Positions 61,752 through 64,000 of a stretch of DNA of 64,000 bases are shown one piece after another. The translations under genes were made by a program, and so were the position numbers. The notes under the pieces are model-generated. The model did not search any database. It was not told the origin of the DNA and was given only the letters and a program-made list of their open reading frames with translations. Positions within the stretch are counted from its first letter, which is position 1; each line of letters starts with the position of its first letter. Source of the stretch: Trabulsiella odontotermitis (GTDB taxonomy: Bacteria; Pseudomonadota; Gammaproteobacteria; Enterobacterales; Enterobacteriaceae); assembly GCF_030053895.1 (NCBI RefSeq), contig NZ_CP125781.1, positions 3,968,001 through 4,032,000 of the forward strand. The letters are read 5' to 3'.

Positions 61752-62756
61752 ATGACTATCAATTTGAAAAAGCGCAACTTTCTGAAACTGCTGGACTACA
61801 AACCTGCCGAAATTCAGTACCTGATCGATCTGGCGAGGGAACTGAAAGCAGCGAAAAAAGCGGGACGCGAAAAGAAAACGCTGGTGGGCAAAAACATCGC
61901 GCTGATTTTTGAAAAAACCTCCACCCGCACCCGCTGCGCGTTTGAAGTCGGAGCGTTCGATCAGGGCGCGCAAGTGACCTATCTCGGCCCAAGCGGATCG
62001 CAAATCGGCCACAAAGAGTCGATGAAAGACACCGCCCGCGTACTGGGCCGCATGTACGACGGCATTGAATATCGCGGTTACGGCCAGGCGATCGTCGAAG
62101 AACTGGGCGCGTTTGCCGGGGTGCCGGTCTGGAACGGGCTGACCGACGAGTTCCACCCGACCCAAATCCTCGCAGACCTGATGACCATGCTGGAGCACGC
62201 GCCGGGCAAAGCGCTGCCGGAACTCAGCTTTGCCTATCTGGGCGATGCCCGCAACAACATGGGCAACTCGCTGATGGTCGGGGCCGCAAAAATGGGAATG
62301 GACATTCGCCTCGTGGCGCCGCGCGCATTCTGGCCGGACGAAGCGCTGGTGAAACAGTGTGTCGCCATTGGTGAAGAGACCGGCGCACGCATTCTGTTAA
62401 CGGAAGACATTGAAGAAGGCGTTCATGGCGTGGATTTCCTCTACACCGATGTCTGGGTGTCGATGGGCGAACCGAAGGAGGCCTGGGCCGAACGCGTCAG
62501 CCTGATGACCCCCTATCAAATCAACCAGCGCGTCATCACGGCGACGGGAAATCCGAACGTCAAGTTTATGCACTGTCTGCCCGCGTTCCACAACGCGCAG
62601 ACCACCATGGGTCGCGAAATCGAAATCGCGTATGGCCTGGCCGGACTGGAAGTCACCGAAGAGGTGTTCGAGTCGGCGCACTCCATCGTGTTCGATGAAG
62701 CGGAAAACCGCATGCATACCATTAAAGCCGTCATGGTTGCCACGCTTGGCGAGTAA
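61752..62756 (+). CDS. arcB: catabolic ornithine carbamoyltransferase ArcB
   Basis: A 334-residue OTCase that in the arc operon runs towards phosphorolysis of citrulline, giving ornithine and carbamoyl phosphate for ArcC. Motifs STRTR, HPTQ, DARNNMGNS, DVWVSMGEP and HCLPAF are identical to ArgI at 57403, and the two proteins are similar along their whole length, so they are recent paralogues. No ARG box lies upstream, and it is co-transcribed with arcC (20-base gap, AAAGGA). The ATG at 61752 aligns with ArgI. Confidence 0.94.
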   Translation: MTINLKKRNFLKLLDYKPAEIQYLIDLARELKAAKKAGREKKTLVGKNIALIFEKTSTRTRCAFEVGAFDQGAQVTYLGPSGSQIGHKESMKDTARVLGRMYDGIEYRGYGQAIVEELGAFAGVPVWNGLTDEFHPTQILADLMTMLEHAPGKALPELSFAYLGDARNNMGNSLMVGAAKMGMDIRLVAPRAFWPDEALVKQCVAIGEETGARILLTEDIEEGVHGVDFLYTDVWVSMGEPKEAWAERVSLMTPYQINQRVITATGNPNVKFMHCLPAFHNAQTTMGREIEIAYGLAGLEVTEEVFESAHSIVFDEAENRMHTIKAVMVATLGE

Positions 62757-62763
62757 TGCCTGA

Positions 62764-62793
62764 GAAGGGATGCCGCCGGGTGCGGCGCCCTTC
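62764..62793 (+). other. intercistronic hairpin arcB-arcD
   Basis: GAAGGG-AT-GCCGC / GCGGC-G-CCCTTC forms an 11-bp stem with a small internal loop and a five-base loop. No T-run follows before the arcD ribosome binding site GGAGG. It could attenuate arcD relative to arcACB or stabilise the upstream mRNA. Confidence 0.55.
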
Positions 62794-62824
62794 CCTCTGC
62801 GCAACCAGACAGGAGGATAATACG

Positions 62825-64000
62825 ATGACTGATTTAACGAAGGACGACGCAACAGCCGCCAGTACCGGCGAGAAAAAGCTTGGGCTGAGCGCGCTGGTGG
62901 CGCTGGTCGTGGGATCGATGATTGGCGGCGGCGTGTTCAGCCTGCCGCAGAACTTTGCTTCTGTTGCCTCACCCGGCGCGCTGATGATCGGCTGGGTGAT
63001 CACCGGCGTCGGCATGCTGTGCCTGGCGTTTATTTATCAGAACCTGAGCGCCCGCTGCCCGGATCTCGATGGCGGTATCTACAGCTATGCCAGAGCCGGA
63101 TTTGGTGATTTCATTGGCTTTCAGGCGGCATGGGGTTACTGGTTTTCGGCCTGGCTCGGCAACGTCTCCTACGCCGTGCTGCTGTTCAGCGCCGTGAGCT
63201 TTTTCATTCCTGTGTTTGGCGATGGCAACAACCTGGTTTCAATCATTGGCGCATCGGTGGTGCTGTGGCTGGTCCACACGCTGGTGCTGCGTGGCGTCAG
63301 GGAAGCGGCGTGGATCAACACCATTCTCACCGTCGTCAAAGTGCTGGTGCTGATTATTTTCATCATCGCCGTGCTGATCGCCTTCCGTCTGGGGGTGCTG
63401 ACCGCCGATTTCTGGGGTCGCATGATGCGCGTCGATGGCACCGCGCCTGAGCTGTTCAATCAGGTGAAAAATACCATGCTGGTCACCACCTGGGTGTTTA
63501 TCGGAATTGAAGGGGCAACGGTGGTTTCCGCGCGGGCGGCAAAACGCAGCGATATCGGTAAGGCGACGGTCGTCGGCCTGCTGGGGGCGCTGGCTATCTA
63601 TGTGCTGGTTAGCGTGCTGTCGATGGGGATCCTTGACCAGGCGACGCTGGCAGGCTTAAAAAATCCCTCAATGGCCGGTGTGCTGGAAAGCGTTGTCGGG
63701 CCGTGGGGCGCGAAATTCGTTGCCGGTGGCGTGATCTTCTCGGTCGCCGGGGCGCTGCTGGCATGGACGCTGTTTGCGGCCGAACTGCCGAGAGTCGCTG
63801 CGCAGGATGGCGTTTTCCCGTCAGTGTTCGGTCGTGAAAACAGCCGCAATTCTCCGTCGGTCTCCCTGTGGATCACCAACGGTCTGGTACAGCTTTTCCT
63901 GCTGCTGGCGCTGTTTTACCAGGCGGGTTACCAGGTGCTGTTTTCCATTGCGACAGCGGCAATCCTGCCACCCTACCTGTTCAGCGCGGCGTATGGCCTG
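62825..64000 (+). CDS. arcD: arginine/ornithine antiporter ArcD (3' end outside window)
   Basis: 392 codons are visible from ATG 62825 (preceded by AGGAGG) to the window end, with no stop. The product is an APC-superfamily basic amino-acid/polyamine antiporter: LGLSALVALVVGSMIGGGVFSLPQ is the first span with the G-S-M-I-G-G-G substrate motif, and GIEGATVVSARA lies mid-protein. It exchanges arginine for ornithine across the inner membrane to drive the pathway. About ten of the usual 12-13 spans are inside the window. Confidence 0.93.
   Translation, partial: MTDLTKDDATAASTGEKKLGLSALVALVVGSMIGGGVFSLPQNFASVASPGALMIGWVITGVGMLCLAFIYQNLSARCPDLDGGIYSYARAGFGDFIGFQAAWGYWFSAWLGNVSYAVLLFSAVSFFIPVFGDGNNLVSIIGASVVLWLVHTLVLRGVREAAWINTILTVVKVLVLIIFIIAVLIAFRLGVLTADFWGRMMRVDGTAPELFNQVKNTMLVTTWVFIGIEGATVVSARAAKRSDIGKATVVGLLGALAIYVLVSVLSMGILDQATLAGLKNPSMAGVLESVVGPWGAKFVAGGVIFSVAGALLAWTLFAAELPRVAAQDGVFPSVFGRENSRNSPSVSLWITNGLVQLFLLLALFYQAGYQVLFSIATAAILPPYLFSAAYGL

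Overview
The window is a chromosomal segment of an enterobacterium (Enterobacteriaceae, Gammaproteobacteria). Nearly every gene is a close homologue of an Escherichia coli or Salmonella gene in nearly the same order, REP elements of the E. coli type occur, and RNase P RNA is recognisable. An intact aga operon, an arcACBD arginine-deiminase operon, miaE, and the absence of tdcR, yhaHI, yraHIJK and yhbO argue against E. coli K-12 itself. A Citrobacter-like member of the Salmonella/Citrobacter side is the best guess, but the species cannot be fixed by eye.

Layout. 1-4290: the yqjEK-yqjF-yqjG envelope/redox genes, LysR regulator yhaJ, pirin-like yhaK and small yhaL. 4313-16096 (minus strand): cyuPA (L-cysteine uptake and desulfidation) after the complete anaerobic threonine/serine operon tdcABCDEFG. 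16097-17114: an AT-rich tdc control region and rnpB (minus). 17147-23391: galactarate/glucarate catabolism, garPLRK (minus) divergent from garD (plus), with a strong CRP site between them. 23473-34927: the full N-acetylgalactosamine/galactosamine regulon, agaR (minus) and kbaZ-agaVWEFA / agaS-kbaY-agaBCDI (plus), with CTTTCGTTTT-type AgaR operators at both promoters. 35030-46376: housekeeping block rsmI, lpoA, yraN, diaA, dolP, yraQ, yraR, yhbP, yhbQ, yhbS, ubiT, ubiUV, yhbW.

At about 46380 the gene order jumps to what in K-12 is the other side of the replication origin: lptFG, pepA, holC, valS, yjgM, miaE, rraB, argI, tabA. The two parts join in a way that fits an inversion spanning oriC. 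After tabA comes the arginine deiminase operon arcA-arcC-arcB-arcD, whose last gene runs off the window end.

The one clearly foreign piece is a short AT-rich islet at 53790-55450 between valS and yjgM. It carries two overlapping minus-strand genes: a DUF3289-like protein followed by a membrane-anchored DUF943-like protein. Their ATGA overlap, order, atypical base composition and location resemble an effector/immunity pair. This is the best candidate in the window for an undescribed system.

Metabolically the window is a fermentation and scavenging cluster. TdcB/C/E/D turn threonine into propionate plus formate and ATP, TdcG and CyuA deaminate serine and cysteine, Gar enzymes degrade aldarates to glycerate phosphate, Aga enzymes take mucin amino sugars to triose phosphates, and Arc enzymes make ATP from arginine. 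Most are CRP-, oxygen- or substrate-controlled, as expected of a gut resident.
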